This document shows, piece by piece, positions 52,101-54,424 of a stretch of 64,000 nucleotides of DNA. Location of the stretch: NCBI GenBank assembly GCA_965212085.1, contig OZ243042.1:2704179-2768178 (forward strand). Reading direction: 5' to 3'. The position numbers and the translations under genes are program-made. The notes beneath the pieces were generated by a model. That model was given only the letters and a program-made list of their open reading frames with translations, did not search any database and was not told the DNA's origin. This DNA comes from JAHRAW01 sp965212085 (lineage in GTDB: Bacteria; Pseudomonadota; Gammaproteobacteria; Arenicellales; Poriferihabitantaceae). How positions within the stretch are numbered: position 1 is the first letter of the stretch; each line of letters begins with the position of its first letter.

Positions 52101-53084
52101 AGAGCCGTTGATGCCGATGACCGACAACCGTCCGTCCCCCCGGTCGTTCTCCAACACGGGAATATCTACGCGCTCGTCCTCGGTGGTAACGGCGATGTCT
52201 AACACCGCCACCGGCACGTCGTCGATGACGCCGGTCACCGTGATGGTCACCGTGCCCTCGGCGCTCGCAGCCGTGTAGTCGTCAAAGGAAATATCCTCAA
52301 CCCGGTAGGTCGCCGTCACGACCCGGGAACCCCCCGGCGCGAGATCGTCAAACTCGCCGCTCGGATCAAAGGTCAGTCTGCCGTTGGATTGGAGCGTCAG
52401 CGTGCCGCCCCCCGATACCGCGACCGAGTCACCGTCGCTCACCGCCGTGCCGTTAATGGCAACGACGACCAAACCATCGCTCTCCACGCTCTCGTCATTC
52501 ACGAGTACGCGAATCTCCACCGGCGTATCTTCGTTGGTGGTCATGGAGTCGTCCTTCACGATCGGCGGGTCGTCAACGCCATTGACGATGATCAGGATCT
52601 CGGCATCGGCCGCAGCGCCATGGATGTCCCTGATCTGAAAGGATACGTTCACGGACTCCAGATTAGGAGCGCCCGCCTCCGGCGAAAGATCTTCAAAATC
52701 GCCGTTCGGATCGAAGATGAGTACGCCGCCGGCGTTGAGCGTGAGCGTACCGCCCGGCGATGCGTCCACCGTATCACCGACGTCCACGGACACGCCGGCA
52801 ACGGAGCTAACGAACAATTCATCGCCGTCCGGGTCCGCAGCGAGTTCCAGCAAGCGAATGGTCAACGGCGGCCCGTCCTCCAAAACCCTGAATCGGGGAT
52901 CCGGCGACAGGATGTCTTGCACCACCGGCGGACGGTTGTCCGGCGCCGAATCGTTCTGCGCCAACGCCCCACCCACCGCAACCACACTCAACGCCACCGC
53001 CAACAACCAGGCGATAACGCGCCCCGCCACGACGGCGGATACCCCGCAAGGGATTAGCGGGCGGCTGGATTCAGGGAGGGACAT
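23766..53084 (-). CDS. Giant cadherin/VCBS/tandem-95 repeat adhesin with C-terminal autotransporter-like barrel
   Basis: One uninterrupted frame of about 9,772 residues (near 1 MDa). The ATG at 53084 gives a Sec signal peptide with core VIAWLLAVALSVVAVGGALA and cleavage near ALAQ. Modules: 12 tandem-95/Big_9-like (about 160-1480, pattern DEDTPVTIDVLANDSD), cadherin-like (1480-1780, pattern GTGEDFE), 8 tandem-95 (1785-2540), 4 cadherin-like, VCBS-like (pattern GTFTL...WTYTLDN) and PKD-like. About ten near-identical 101-residue AEGGTATTL modules follow (4410-5535), then mixed higher-order repeats to about 9315. The last 455 residues form a beta-barrel ending GIGLTFSFRF. I saw only four cysteines in the mature part, in two pairs. 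No type I secretion genes are near. Inferred role: surface adhesion or biofilm; the secretion route is inferred from the two ends. Confidence 0.9.
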   Translation of the reverse strand: MSLPESSRPLIPCGVSAVVAGRVIAWLLAVALSVVAVGGALAQNDSAPDNRPPVVQDILSPDPRFRVLEDGPPLTIRLLELAADPDGDELFVSSVAGVSVDVGDTVDASPGGTLTLNAGGVLIFDPNGDFEDLSPEAGAPNLESVNVSFQIRDIHGAAADAEILIIVNGVDDPPIVKDDSMTTNEDTPVEIRVLVNDESVESDGLVVVAINGTAVSDGDSVAVSGGGTLTLQSNGRLTFDPSGEFDDLAPGGSRVVTATYRVEDISFDDYTAASAEGTVTITVTGVIDDVPVAVLDIAVTTEDERVDIPVLENDRGDGRLSVIGINGSSKNVGALVLLGGRGSLTLMEGGVLRFNPRDDFNDLKPGENRPVAATYLMMDGNGGIAVGEVKISVTGVNDAPRAVDDIEHRTTEDEPVIIDVLANDTDVDGSTNSLSILVEPNSASDAHVFATEGDDRRQFVFDPRGARPNEHNSFDALAPNAIRRVAVRYAVQDEHGGRSNTATVFIAVTGVNDFPVIRACISDADEDTVATIDLSTCYSDPDGEPLTARLDRIVGPDAGGRVTLTGSILTFDPHGDFDHLAAGEVERPRVEYFVSDGHGSTRGSVTFKVAGRNDAPVAVDDTATTDEETPVTIDVLANDSDPEGQNLSLVDAHLVDSGGTVILAPGRVTVADGMVVFDPRGGYDSIGMFARGTALVRYTIRENAGDRKVAVGMVTITIFGVNDPPMAVDDTAVTDEDTPVTIDVLANDIDADFNAHRFIANADAIDDNGVVVRDAGRVLIIGDGSELRFDPDGAFDDLAPGEQRDARLRYVVLDGINTSEGIVTITVSGVNDAPVAVDDTVRTSEDTPLTIDALANDSDAEGDLLSVIRIGELAGGQPFATSIRNTPEFAGLSIGLSAGGTLRFGEGNRFIFDPNGEFEELRPGQSRDVTLTYEVTDSGGDTDTGMVRVRVNGRNELPTAGDTTGTTDEDTVFTLDLPSMDTDGEVVGFLIGFDNEGDGGTLALSSEVFGRLVFDPRGAYDHIADGERQSVSLSYSVRDNNGGEGEGSVTITVTGVNDAPLAVDDAVSAGEDTPTTDIDVLANDRDAEGDALTFIAANGAPVAAGDSLPATGGGTLVFNADHTLRFDPNGAFEELGVGESRVVTAAYRITDVHGAAAAGMLTITVNGANDAPQTADDAFVTDEDTPTPDLDVLANDTDADRNATLFIAAAEVIDGTDDNAPALDAGSVRFTGRTLRFDPDGGFDDLASDARRDARVRYTVSDGRGGTATGIVTITVTGINDGPFAVDDAARTVEDMPVTIVVTANDRDPEGDGFIVTLVQFFSTANGVATVNGDNSITFRPDENFHGQAQLQYTLRDEHGVVRSGVGRGANFSPDARAVVTITVAPRNDAPLVTDDAAITDENIPVRIDVLANDEDVEGDALSVTGARVPSGNGTVVVTDDHSLIYTPNQGFHGADVIEYTVSDGQGGVATGRVEVMVVSENALVFERPAYRFELAENRRGRGRAIAVGTVAIRDILGRNIIYDLPDPQAAVRFRITTAGVITYVGTGEDFETAPAGYAFEIRATDGSDLATVPVTVTITNVNERPQPLGEIPDLTLVVGGPPAVVDMSGLFFDPEGGRLFCYLIPQGLLLGLDSVRVVNTSDSHCRMSTVIPLREAEGIIAVFGEDFVFPRPRDIPRTRRDMRVRVLAAPARIFELAENRDGGTTPVPLGTLGLGDGFRYAITEGDTARFAVDDSGRFFYTGPGETVQQALPPRYHLEVTATATGAGGGASRFTVYVTVLDLNDAPQAADDAAETEEEAPLRFAVLGNDADADRGDVLAVAGAIVPSGNGAVLVNGDDTLTYTPALNFHGEDIIEYTVSDGRGGIGRATVTMTVTPVNDFPVAVADAAGTGRGMPVVIAVLDNDTDVDGDALSVTRAYAGHGAVLINPDGTLRYTPDEDFTGVDTIHYVVFDGAATATGMVMVEVFEPAEAPQAVNDTARTDAGTPVRIEVLANDRPGGGAGGGGLLVTRAIVPSGNGAVVINADHTLTYTPNQGFDGEDVIAYTAADDQGATDDAIVTVTVTPRNRAPQAADDAAEVLAGMSVTIQVLVNDRDPDGDPLSVAGAILTKGDGTVVIDNANALDALTYTPAAGFTGDAVIEYDIADGRGATARAVVTVTVVPIAWDDVATTREEQEVIINVLANDGVGGTGNAGLSVTGAIVPTGNGTVVVNADNTLTYTPAKDFFGEDTIEYTISTGDGATVAVTVENVNDPPVALRSTLPLYVKDRGRVTVLHVLSNFTDVENDPLSVAVVSQSATHGTATVNADNSLNYVPRINHRNADNPVRIRVSDGQGGTARALVNIRTAPDLALVVNPDFVTAVRGVRITIDALANDFNGVGNIQGNRLDIPEARTSRSADGSTVDIVRSGEDVRLAYQSGNFVGEDIITYTVDDSFNPRTTTTVTVTVVPGNQPPTANDDVAGTGEEQAVTINVLANDQDPDDDPLSIAGAIVPSGNGVVVVNADGTLRYTPAPDFFGEDTIRYTVSDGNGGTARGRVTVTVSAVHDPPAFAMETWVFDLAESQDGRDTPVPVGTVMGGSLDGLAHTFFLLREDHDPTRFTVEGRTGQVLYIGAGEDFEAGAKQFSMTMRVAQGQTADTRQSASVTVRITDVNEAPVFTAASFAFAFPENVPGPQPLGDVSATDPDAEDTLRYAIVSGDPQGVFAINPQSGVLMYTGAGEDFETRPAYALMVRVMDGGDLSATTEVAIAITNRDEPPAFALPAYNFNLAENRAGRPVPVALGTVTAADPEGAEVAYAITEGNAGLFSIDEVDGALAYIGGGEDFEAGGGGGATPAYDLMITATSGSLIATALVTVMVTNENEPPVFAGVPYAFTLAENQDGGTMPVAVGAVAATDPEGDLVSYRINAGNTGARFAFLDATDGRITYAGPGEDFETAGAPPQYELAVAALAGGQEAATTVGITVTDVNDPAVITGQGAEGGDGEVTEDADENTVQGKLTVMDPDDEDLFVATPPGGIAGEYGTFVITTAGDWTYTLDNDDPETDALAEGQREVESFTVRAADGTEVMVVITIIGANDPAVFGGQLAGEVSEDAAENQTTGTVMVSDVDGEDRVARAGALGTVEVVGTYGIFVITDAGAWTYTLDNNDPETDALTAKQREVETFTVEAEDGTQERVEVTVVGADDVLPTADAGEDRAVAEGVRVTLDGGASLPDDPANGPLRYAWEQSGGRAVVLSDAAIAAPVFTAPGDLVADAVLVFALVVTDTRDVASEEDTVTITVQAAPTANAGEDRGVSEGASVTLDGGLSRSRDADDETLRYAWRAPPGISLANPATAQPIFTAPAGLLEDAILEFGLVVTDARELVSEEDTVTITVVFVNDAPLAVADAIEVNEGGTATTLTGGALSVRDNDSDVETPIGELTVSVDTPPAHGTLDLNTDGTFSYTHDDSETLSDSFTYQVSDGELSSNAVVTITITAVDDPTTIAGDLEGDVTEATATVAGTSTDTGALVITDPDSGDTTVAVVDPPGGGGAYGTFEITPAGVWTYTLNNEDQDTNALDETQQETETFTVQAADGVQATVAIVVNGANDAPTADAGDDAQTNVGTRVTLRGSGLDPENDRLRYRWTNTGLSLGGLLGEDTATLIIIAPNSLTVSPFAQEIQLVVTDAHGAASEPDLVTVTFIAANRQPTAVPTGPGRVEEGQLAMLDGTESFDPDGDELTYTWIQNRFFFFPVTREDGVQVQIEQDLPTIEFLDKNTATPTFVAPTELPGDGHQLFLLVVTDEHGLSSGAVGVTVRFIAGDNEAPVAEAGPDQTVAEGAIVSLDGSASMDPENSPLTFAWSAPPGVTLDDATAIRPTFTAPVNLPVDAELEISLIVSDFLIKPSAPDTVTITVTSSNEPPVAVADAFTVAEGGTATTLTGGALSVRDNDSDAETPTAELTVRVAAGPDHGTLDLNEDGTFTYTHNGDEEAGDRFTYIVNDGALDSDPATVTITVTPVNDAPLADAGLPQTVDEGVTVTLDGLGSSDPEGGRLTYQWSHAGGPEVTLNDANTARPTFTAPTGFKADSLPVFRLVVTDDKGASSLPDTVTITVRGVDDPPVFDLPDGTLVYQFFLDENQVGSPPFELGTITATDPDISDTVVYTISRNAGNLFSVDPASGVFSYTGPGENYEAIFGRQPGSPSYQPVATATAGGRTVEVLVIVAIRNVNEPPRFINQPYQYMLAEHTSGHPPVVLGTVAARDPDSAADPLGEVTLTYSIVTPTTRYAIDADGEITFTGPSEDRETQPVRTLMVRVTDNGGLTDTATVTINITNVDETPEFEQLFYSFDLAENRVGTPPILLGKVTAIDPDGDEIIYAIAIGDTDRFSVDPGSGAFSYTGPGEDHEAPGGPPVYTIIVSATAGERFTQVAVVVTIINVNEPPEAEADAITVAEGGTATTLSGSASSVLNNDRDVDTAVGSLRVTLMAAPVNGRFTLNPDGTFSYAHNGDETRSDSFTYIVNDGFLDSVAATVTITITPVNDLPVAVNDAFTVVEGGTATTLTGGALSVRDNDSDVETATDALTVRVETGPAHGALTLNADGTFIYAHNGDEEDSDRFTYIVNDGDDDSVPATVAITVMLENDAPVARDDAITVIEGGTTATLTDEVTTSVTANDSDAETSADDLTVRVATGPDNGELTLNPNGAFSYTHDGGETLSDSFTYIANDGALDSNTATVAITITADNDAPLAVDDAITVAEGGTATALADGALSVLDNDTDADTDAGALTVRVATGPANGTLTLNTDGTFSYTHDGGETSSDRFTYIVNDTERDSAPATVTITITGENDPPVAVDDAVETNEDMAVVFDAHSNDTDVDGDTLFVAAINGTDVIAGDGQAIAVTDGGTLTLNADGRLNFNPNGAFEDLAPDESSEVTATYQITDGRGGTDEGTVTITVTPVNDAPLAVADEITVAEGGTATTLTGGALSVRANDSDVDTAQSALIVSRVTAPAHGTLTLNTDGTFSYVHNGDEEDSDRFTYRVNDGALDSNTATVTITITPVNDPPVALGDAFTVAEGGTATTLADGMTTSVTANDSDAETSADDLTVRVATGPDNGELTLNPNGAFSYTHDGGETTSDSFTYIANDGDDDSAPATVTITITQENDAPVARADAFTVAEGGTATTLAGGALSVRDNDSDAETATNALTVRVATGPANGTLTLNTDGTFSYVHNGGETSSDSFTYIVSDTERDSAPATVTITVTPVNDAPVAVDDEITVAEGGMATTLADDITTNVLANDTDSDTDAGELTVKVDSGPANGALTLNADGTFMYVHDGTETLSDSFTYIVNDGALDSAPATVTITVTPENDPPVAVADAFTVAEGGTATTLTGGALSVLANDTDSDTDAGELTVKVDSGPASGALTLNADGTFMYVHDGTETLSDSFTYIVNDGALDSNAATVTITVMPVNDAPMAVADAFTVAEGGTAMTLTSGATSVRDNDRDAETATDELTVRVGTGPAHGTLDLNEDGTFTYTHNGDEEDSDSFTYIVNDTERDSSPATVTITVTPEDDPPVFDLSTYAFGLAENQNGSSTPVAVGVVTATDPDVSDTPVYAIAAGDLQNKFEIDSASGAIGYIGTGEDFEAPDGPPVYVLMVTATAGGVPVTTTVTITVTNVDEPPMFDPDTYAFDLEENRNGSTSVVAFAAVTATDPDDGDTPTYTITAGGAGLFNIDETSGVIRYTGTGENFEALPLSYALTITATANGQNDTASVTVTVTNVNEPPEFVGDPYAFTLAENRDGSATEVAFDAVTATDPENVPIVYSITAGDTPLFDINGASGVIRYIGTGEDFEAQSGVPVYNLTITATAGGGPPTATAAVTVTVTDANDPPVAMDDDADTTEDEVVAIDVLDNDRDVDAANDILTVVAINNTPVTAGAGQAVAVMNGGTLTLIAGGNLNFNPNGAFENLAMGGSRSVTATYQISDGRGGTAEAQVTITVRGLNDAPTADAGMMQTVTEGMIVTLDGTRSSDPEGGPLTYQWTRTDGPLVTLSNVAQPTFTSPTGLSEDAMLEFQLIVTDDQNTASEPDTVIITVTGDDDIPVFTDTPYAFTLAENEDGSSTPVDVGVVTATDADETDTPSYAIAEGDPQGKFEIDSASGAIGYIGAGENFEAQGGPPVYNLMVTATAGGVSVPTAVTVTVTDANDPPVAVDDDADANEDTAMAIDVLANDTDEDAANDPLSVVAINGTAVTAGDGQAIDVTGGGTLTLTADGRLNFNPNGEFEDLASTEDRSVTATYQITDGSATAGGTLTITVTGLNDPAVISGLLGEVTEDADENTAAGMLMVDDVDGADGFAPAASIVLTPDGDYQGIYGTLAIVPAGDWTYTLDNADPQTDALAADAEVMDTFEVMALDGTPATVVITVIGANDPPQAVADEIMVAEGGTATTLTGGALSVRANDRDVDTAQSALTVSRVTAPAHGTLDLNEDGTFSYEHNGSETNSDSFTYIVNDGVLNSVPATVTITVTPENDAPVAVDDTFVTNEDTAMVFDALANDTDADNDALTVAAINGTTVTAGGGQVIDVTDGGTLTLNADGMLSFDPRGAFDDLAPTANREVTATYQITDGRGGTDEGEVTITVNGLNDAPTADAGLPQTVAEGVTVTLDGTGSSDPENGMLDYEWTHTSDPVVTLSNATIAQPTFTAPTGLSEAVSFVFQLIVTDDQSEPSLPDTVTIMVTGEDDIPVFTGVPYAFDLAENQDGSSTPIVLGTVTATDPDESDTPVYAIIDGNTQDKFEIDSASGAIGYTGTGEDFEETGGPPVYELSVTATAGNVPVTTTVTITVTNVDEAPEFVGDPYAFTLLENEDGSTMPIDVDTVRATDPENDPITYSITGGAGLFTIIPATGVIRYIGTGEDFETVPLTYALTVTATAGALDATAAVTVTVTNANDPPVAVADAISTNEDTAITIDVLANDTDQENDTLSVIAINGVTVMNVGDMVDVTGGGTLTLIVGGDLNFNPVGAFDDLLPGQNRPVTATYRIMDDQNAIADGDITITVTGVNDPPVFINTPYVFTLIENQPGDGGTPVAVGAVAADDPDAGDTLTYAITTTGATRFSIDEASGAITYTGSGEDLETQASHTLMVRVTDGAGDTDTAMVTINIGNEDEPPVFAPATYAFNLEENRNGTPPVMLGTATATDPENDAIVYSITTGDAGLFSINGASGAISYIGVGEDFEAQSGPPVYNLTITATAGGAAATAPVTVTVTDANDPPVAVDDDADTTEDAMVAIDVLDNDMDVDAANDPLTVTAINGTTVNDGQAVAVSGGGTLSRNAGGNLNFNPVGAFDDLAPTENREVMATYQISDGRGGTAEAQVTITVRGINDAPTADAGEPQTVDEGVTVTLDGTASTDPENGVLTYQWSRTSGPLVTLSDATAQPTFTAPTGLTEAVSFGFQLVVTDDQNTASEPDTVTITVTGMNDPPVFDSLTYAFDLPENEDGSSTPVDVGTVIATDADATDTPVYAIAAGDPQGKFEINSASGAIAYTGTGEDFEAPDGPPVYELSVTATAGGDTATAAVTVTVTNVDEPPVFDPDTYEFDLAENRDGGASVVAFDAVTATDPEGDEIVYSITTGGAGLFNIDGTSGVIRYTGAGEDFEAQGGAPSYNLTITATAGTFAATAPVTVSVTNVDEPPVFDPASYEFELVENRDGGTTAIEFSAVTATDPENVPIVYSITAGGMSLFDIDGASGVIRYTGSGEDFEETGGPPIYNLTITATAGGAPATATAPVTVTVTDANDPPLAMDDDADTTEDEVVAIDVLDNDMDVDAANDTLTVVAINGTAVTAGGGQTVAVMNGGTLTLTADGELSFDPRGAFDDLAPTEDRSVTATYQITDGSATDEGEVTITVTGVNDAPTANAGPPQTVAEGVTVTLDGTASTDPENGVLTYQWSRASGPLVTLSAATIAQPTFTAPTGLTEAVSFGFRLVVTDDQNTASEPDAVTITVSAAAVIGGNLSGAVVEDAAQNQATGTLAIINPDGAAETFVAQDDPTPGTFGTFTLAATGAWTYTLDNSRDATNRLSAGRDGMEAFSVAASAPGIPGAMVRIMITGVNDVPVAMADTLATDEDTPAPIAVLDNDTDPEDDALSVATINGAPANIGVSVALPGGGTLTRNADGRLDFDPLGAFDDLQVGEDREVIVAYQITDGANTADGTLTITVSGVNDAPVAVADTGGTDEDTAVVIDVLANDTDAESDSLTVSAINGMAVNDDQAVAVSGGGTLTRNADGMLSFDPNGEFDELAPATSSELTATYRVSDGRATADGTLTITVTGADDEPEFDVPNYEFDLAENEDGSTTPVDLGMVTATDPDVSDTPVYVITAGDTTRFLVDGTSGVISYIGTGENFETPPPTYDLTIIATANGQSDTASVTVTVTNVDEPPEFVGDPYAFTLLENEDGSTMPINVDTVMATDPENDPVTYSITAGGAGLFDIIPATGVIRYVGDGEDFETPPLTYDLTVTATAGGLSATAAVTVTVSNANDPPMAVADAISTNEDTAITIAVLDNDTDPENDTLSVIAINGVTVMNVGDMVVLSGGGTLTLIVGDDLNFNPVGAFDDLLPGASRMVTATYRIMDDQNAIANGDITITVTGENDPPVFINTPYVFTLIENQPGDGGTPVPVGMVAAEDPDTGDTLTYAITTTTTLFNIDPGSGAITYTGPGEDLETQPSYTLMVRVTDGADATDTATVTINITNEDEPPVFDPDTYAFNLAENEDGSSTPVDLGVVTATDPDVSDTPVYVITAGDTTRFLVDGTSGVISYIGTGENFETPPPTYALTIIATANTLTDTASVTVTVTNVNEPPEFVGDPYAFTLLENEDGSTMPIDVDTVTATDPENDAITYSITTGGAGLFNIDEDSGAISYTGTGEDFEAPGGPPTYDLTITATAGGQDATAPVTVRVTAANDAPVAESDALMVLEGGTARALTDGATSVLANDRDVDTAQGSLTARVATTPANGALTLNADGTFTYTHDGSETSGDSFTYIVNDGALDSNTATVTITVTADNDAPTAEAGQPQTVAEGATVTLDGSASSDPESDALTFAWTQLSGEQVTLDDTAAERPTFIAPTELLSAAVLEFRLIVADPQNAASAPDTVTITVTAGANDAPTARAGPDQTVDEPDGAVVTVTLDGSASTDPEGETLLYEWSQASGPVVSLAGMNTVRPVFAVPQLTDNMALVFSLTVEDAQSTSNPDTVTITVMANDDSPVAMDDRIVMTRGATATTLAGGATSVLDNDRDPDTARSGLTASMMTLPQYGTLSLLGDGTFTYVHDGSEERRDSFTYRVSDGNTNSNIATVRVEMQTGRERHARVMKGWLARFGRTVASDAGESISERMTGSPGQARASWVVIGGHRMSLDAPRIIDGGGAQPHGGVGYANAHVNANGPGPGFAQIPFTRDPDEWSRQEGADSEVMSSRELLTRSAFQINLHEDGANGNAAGGNVVLWGRGTGSSFDGKDIDDDNENDVLTLSGDVTSVTFGVESIDENTRGGIALTHSEGDGEWDFGEANDSEGDLEASLTSVYPYAHWASPNGWEVWGLLGYGQGEMRLKEAGEATQETDIKMGMMSLGARYDLFAGRAFGLAVKGDALALQIESEETAQLAEIKEDVQRGRLFLEGTHAPILESGNRVRTTLELGVRQDAGDAEIGTGGDVGVSFNYANPNAGVDFTIQGRYLVDHEDKNFEDWSGGVAARFDPGAPGRGLALTLEPEWNDAGHSQRLTLDFAGIWKGRGWHTPPGLRLELYGTRREREDAPAEHGIGLTFSFRF
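25300..36480 (-). repeat. Higher-order module repeats in the giant adhesin
   Basis: Blocks at 26581-26940 and 27841-28200 are nearly identical with an offset of exactly 1,260 bp (420 codons). A longer segment near 27,030-27,900 recurs at about 31,780-32,650 with an offset of 4,746-4,749 bp. Cadherin-like, tandem-95-like and PKD-like units recur in the same order, so the gene grew by copying multi-module cassettes, not single modules only. Confidence 0.8.
36480..39850 (-). repeat. Tandem array of about ten 101-103-codon modules in the giant adhesin
   Basis: Each unit of roughly 303 bp encodes a module with VAEGGTATTL, a DNDSD motif, GTLTLNTDGTFSYTHDG and SDSFTYIVNDGALDS. Units at about 36,817-36,998 and 37,120-37,301 differ at a single base over some 180 bp, indicating very recent duplication or conversion. 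Confidence 0.85.
44597..44613 (-). repeat. G17 homopolymer tract inside the giant adhesin gene
   Basis: Seventeen C on the plus strand (17 G on the coding strand) encode GEDFEAGGGGGATPAYD in a cadherin-like module near residue 2825. Related modules have PGGPP or QSGPP at the same place and no homopolymer. A change of one base would shift the frame and remove about 6,900 residues including the barrel. A sequencing error in length is also possible. Confidence 0.9.
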
Positions 53085-53205
53085 TATGAACCGCGGGCAC
53101 GGCACCCGCACCGGACTGAAAGATTTGCCCGTGGCCGCAACCACGCCAACGTGTAGCGTACTTGTACATACCCATATCAGATTTGCAACGAGGAATTTGT
53201 CCTCA

Positions 53206-53234
53206 ATTATAACCAGTTAATGGGGTTTTGTATA
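53206..53234 (-). promoter_or_regulatory. Candidate promoter of the giant adhesin
   Basis: On the minus strand TATAAT (53211-53206) is preceded after 17 nt by TATACA (53234-53229), in a locally AT-rich leader 120 nt before the preferred start. A second TATAAT lies further up (about 53250-53260). Confidence 0.45.
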
Positions 53235-53282
53235 AATATACCTTATCATTATACTGCGATTTAGGGGGCTGATTTGCTCTTG

Positions 53283-53308
53283 GACAGTGAATTAGTGCAC
53301 CTATACAG
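53283..53308 (+). mobile_element. Remnant end of an IS481-like element
   Basis: The sequence GACAGTGAATTAGTGCACCT followed by ATACA matches the reverse complement of the left terminal repeat of the intact element at 53384, with only a few differences. It abuts GGAAT, the same target pentamer. No other part of this second element remains. Confidence 0.65.
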
Positions 53309-53383
53309 GAATAACACCGAGGGAGATTTGCACTTTCACGGGCATGACCCCGAGGAACGTGGCAACAACTCCGCCGTCATTCC
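53309..53383 (+). repeat. Dispersed repeat, family C
   Basis: GGAATAACACCGAGGGAGAT to CCGTCATTCC, almost identical to 54687-54760 and the reverse of 57776-57842. It lies between an IS remnant end and the intact IS. Confidence 0.75.
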
Positions 53384-54360
53384 TGTATAGGTTCACTAAT
53401 TCGCTGACAAGAATCATTCATTTGTTTGGGGGTTTTAGCGTTGATGCCCTGGTGCGGTCTGTACTCGTTGTAGTAGAGCAAGTATTGCTCCAATTCGTCC
53501 CTGAACTCGGCCTCCGTCTCAAACGTCGTCCCCTCAATCAAATCCTCGTTCAGCGTCCGCCAGAAACGCTCCACCTTGCCATTGGTCTGCGGCCGGTACG
53601 GGCGCGTATAGCGATGACGGATGCCCAACTCCTGCAGCATGCGCTCAAACGGATGCCGCTCCGGCACGCGCCTTGAAGCAAACTCCGAACCATTGTCGCT
53701 CAACATCTCGGCGAACTGTATGCGGTATTTGAGGTTCAACAGATTCAGAATCTTCAAGGTGCTAAACATCACCGTCAGACTCTTCACGTCTTCCACCACC
53801 TCCGCCCACGCAACCCGCGTGCAATCATCCAGCACGCATACCAAATAGCGCCGCCGGGGATCCGAAACAATCAGGTCGCGGCTCAAGCAATGGCAGTCAA
53901 TATGCCCCAGTTCCCCGGCTTTATGCTTGATAATACGCCGTTTGTTCTGCTTCATCGGTACACTCATACGATTGACGCCATAGCGCTTAAGGATACGATA
54001 AATCGTACTCGGCGAGGGCGTCAATTCCTTGAACTCCGGCAACAGCAGGGTGTAGATCTCATAGCGGTTGACGCCATTTTGCCGGTGCGCCAGGATCGCC
54101 TGCTCGAGGTCCGGGCGCCGCGCCCGCCACCTCGGGCCGCGCTTTTGTGGCAACACGGCGCTGATATCGCCGCTCTGGGAGGCGCGGTGATAATACTTCA
54201 AGAAGGTTTGCCGGTTGGTGTGGTGGAAGCGGTAGAAGTCGCTGACGAAGCGGAGCTTCGGATGGCGTCCGGCCTTGACCTGCTCGTATTCCTGGATCAG
54301 GAACCGCCATTTGCTCAAATAGTTGCGCTGCAGGGTTTTGTCTCGGGTATTGTCTCTCAT
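53377..54360 (-). CDS. IS481-like transposase (DDE/rve integrase core)
   Basis: The 327-residue product has an N-terminal helical DNA-binding region (about 1-125) with a TIYRILKRYGVNRM helix-turn-helix end. An rve core follows with D in GHIDCHCLS (near 155), D in MLSDNGSEFASR (near 224) and E in PQTNGKVERFWRTLNE (near 266), the DDE triad. The C-terminus has NEYRPHQGINAKTP, typical of IS481/IS3-like enzymes. GAGG precedes the ATG. The frame runs through the left terminal repeat; the last codons CAG-GAA-TGA are completed by target DNA outside the element. All motifs are present, so it may be active. Confidence 0.92.
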   Translation of the reverse strand: MRDNTRDKTLQRNYLSKWRFLIQEYEQVKAGRHPKLRFVSDFYRFHHTNRQTFLKYYHRASQSGDISAVLPQKRGPRWRARRPDLEQAILAHRQNGVNRYEIYTLLLPEFKELTPSPSTIYRILKRYGVNRMSVPMKQNKRRIIKHKAGELGHIDCHCLSRDLIVSDPRRRYLVCVLDDCTRVAWAEVVEDVKSLTVMFSTLKILNLLNLKYRIQFAEMLSDNGSEFASRRVPERHPFERMLQELGIRHRYTRPYRPQTNGKVERFWRTLNEDLIEGTTFETEAEFRDELEQYLLYYNEYRPHQGINAKTPKQMNDSCQRISEPIQE

Positions 54361-54424
54361 GGGTCGTACCTCTTGGGTTGGGATTGGTCAGGCTATTCTG
54401 TCAGTGAAATAGTGAACTTCTACA
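53384..54424 (-). mobile_element. Complete IS481-like insertion sequence (1,041 bp)
   Basis: Ends TGTATAGGTTCACTAATTCG (left) and, reversed, TGTAGAAGTTCACTATTTCA (right) form imperfect terminal inverted repeats of about 30 bp. A 5-bp duplication ATTCC flanks it (53379-53383 and 54425-54429). The uninterrupted target, CCGTCATTCCCGAGCG, is present at 54751-54766, confirming insertion into a dispersed repeat. Confidence 0.9.
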
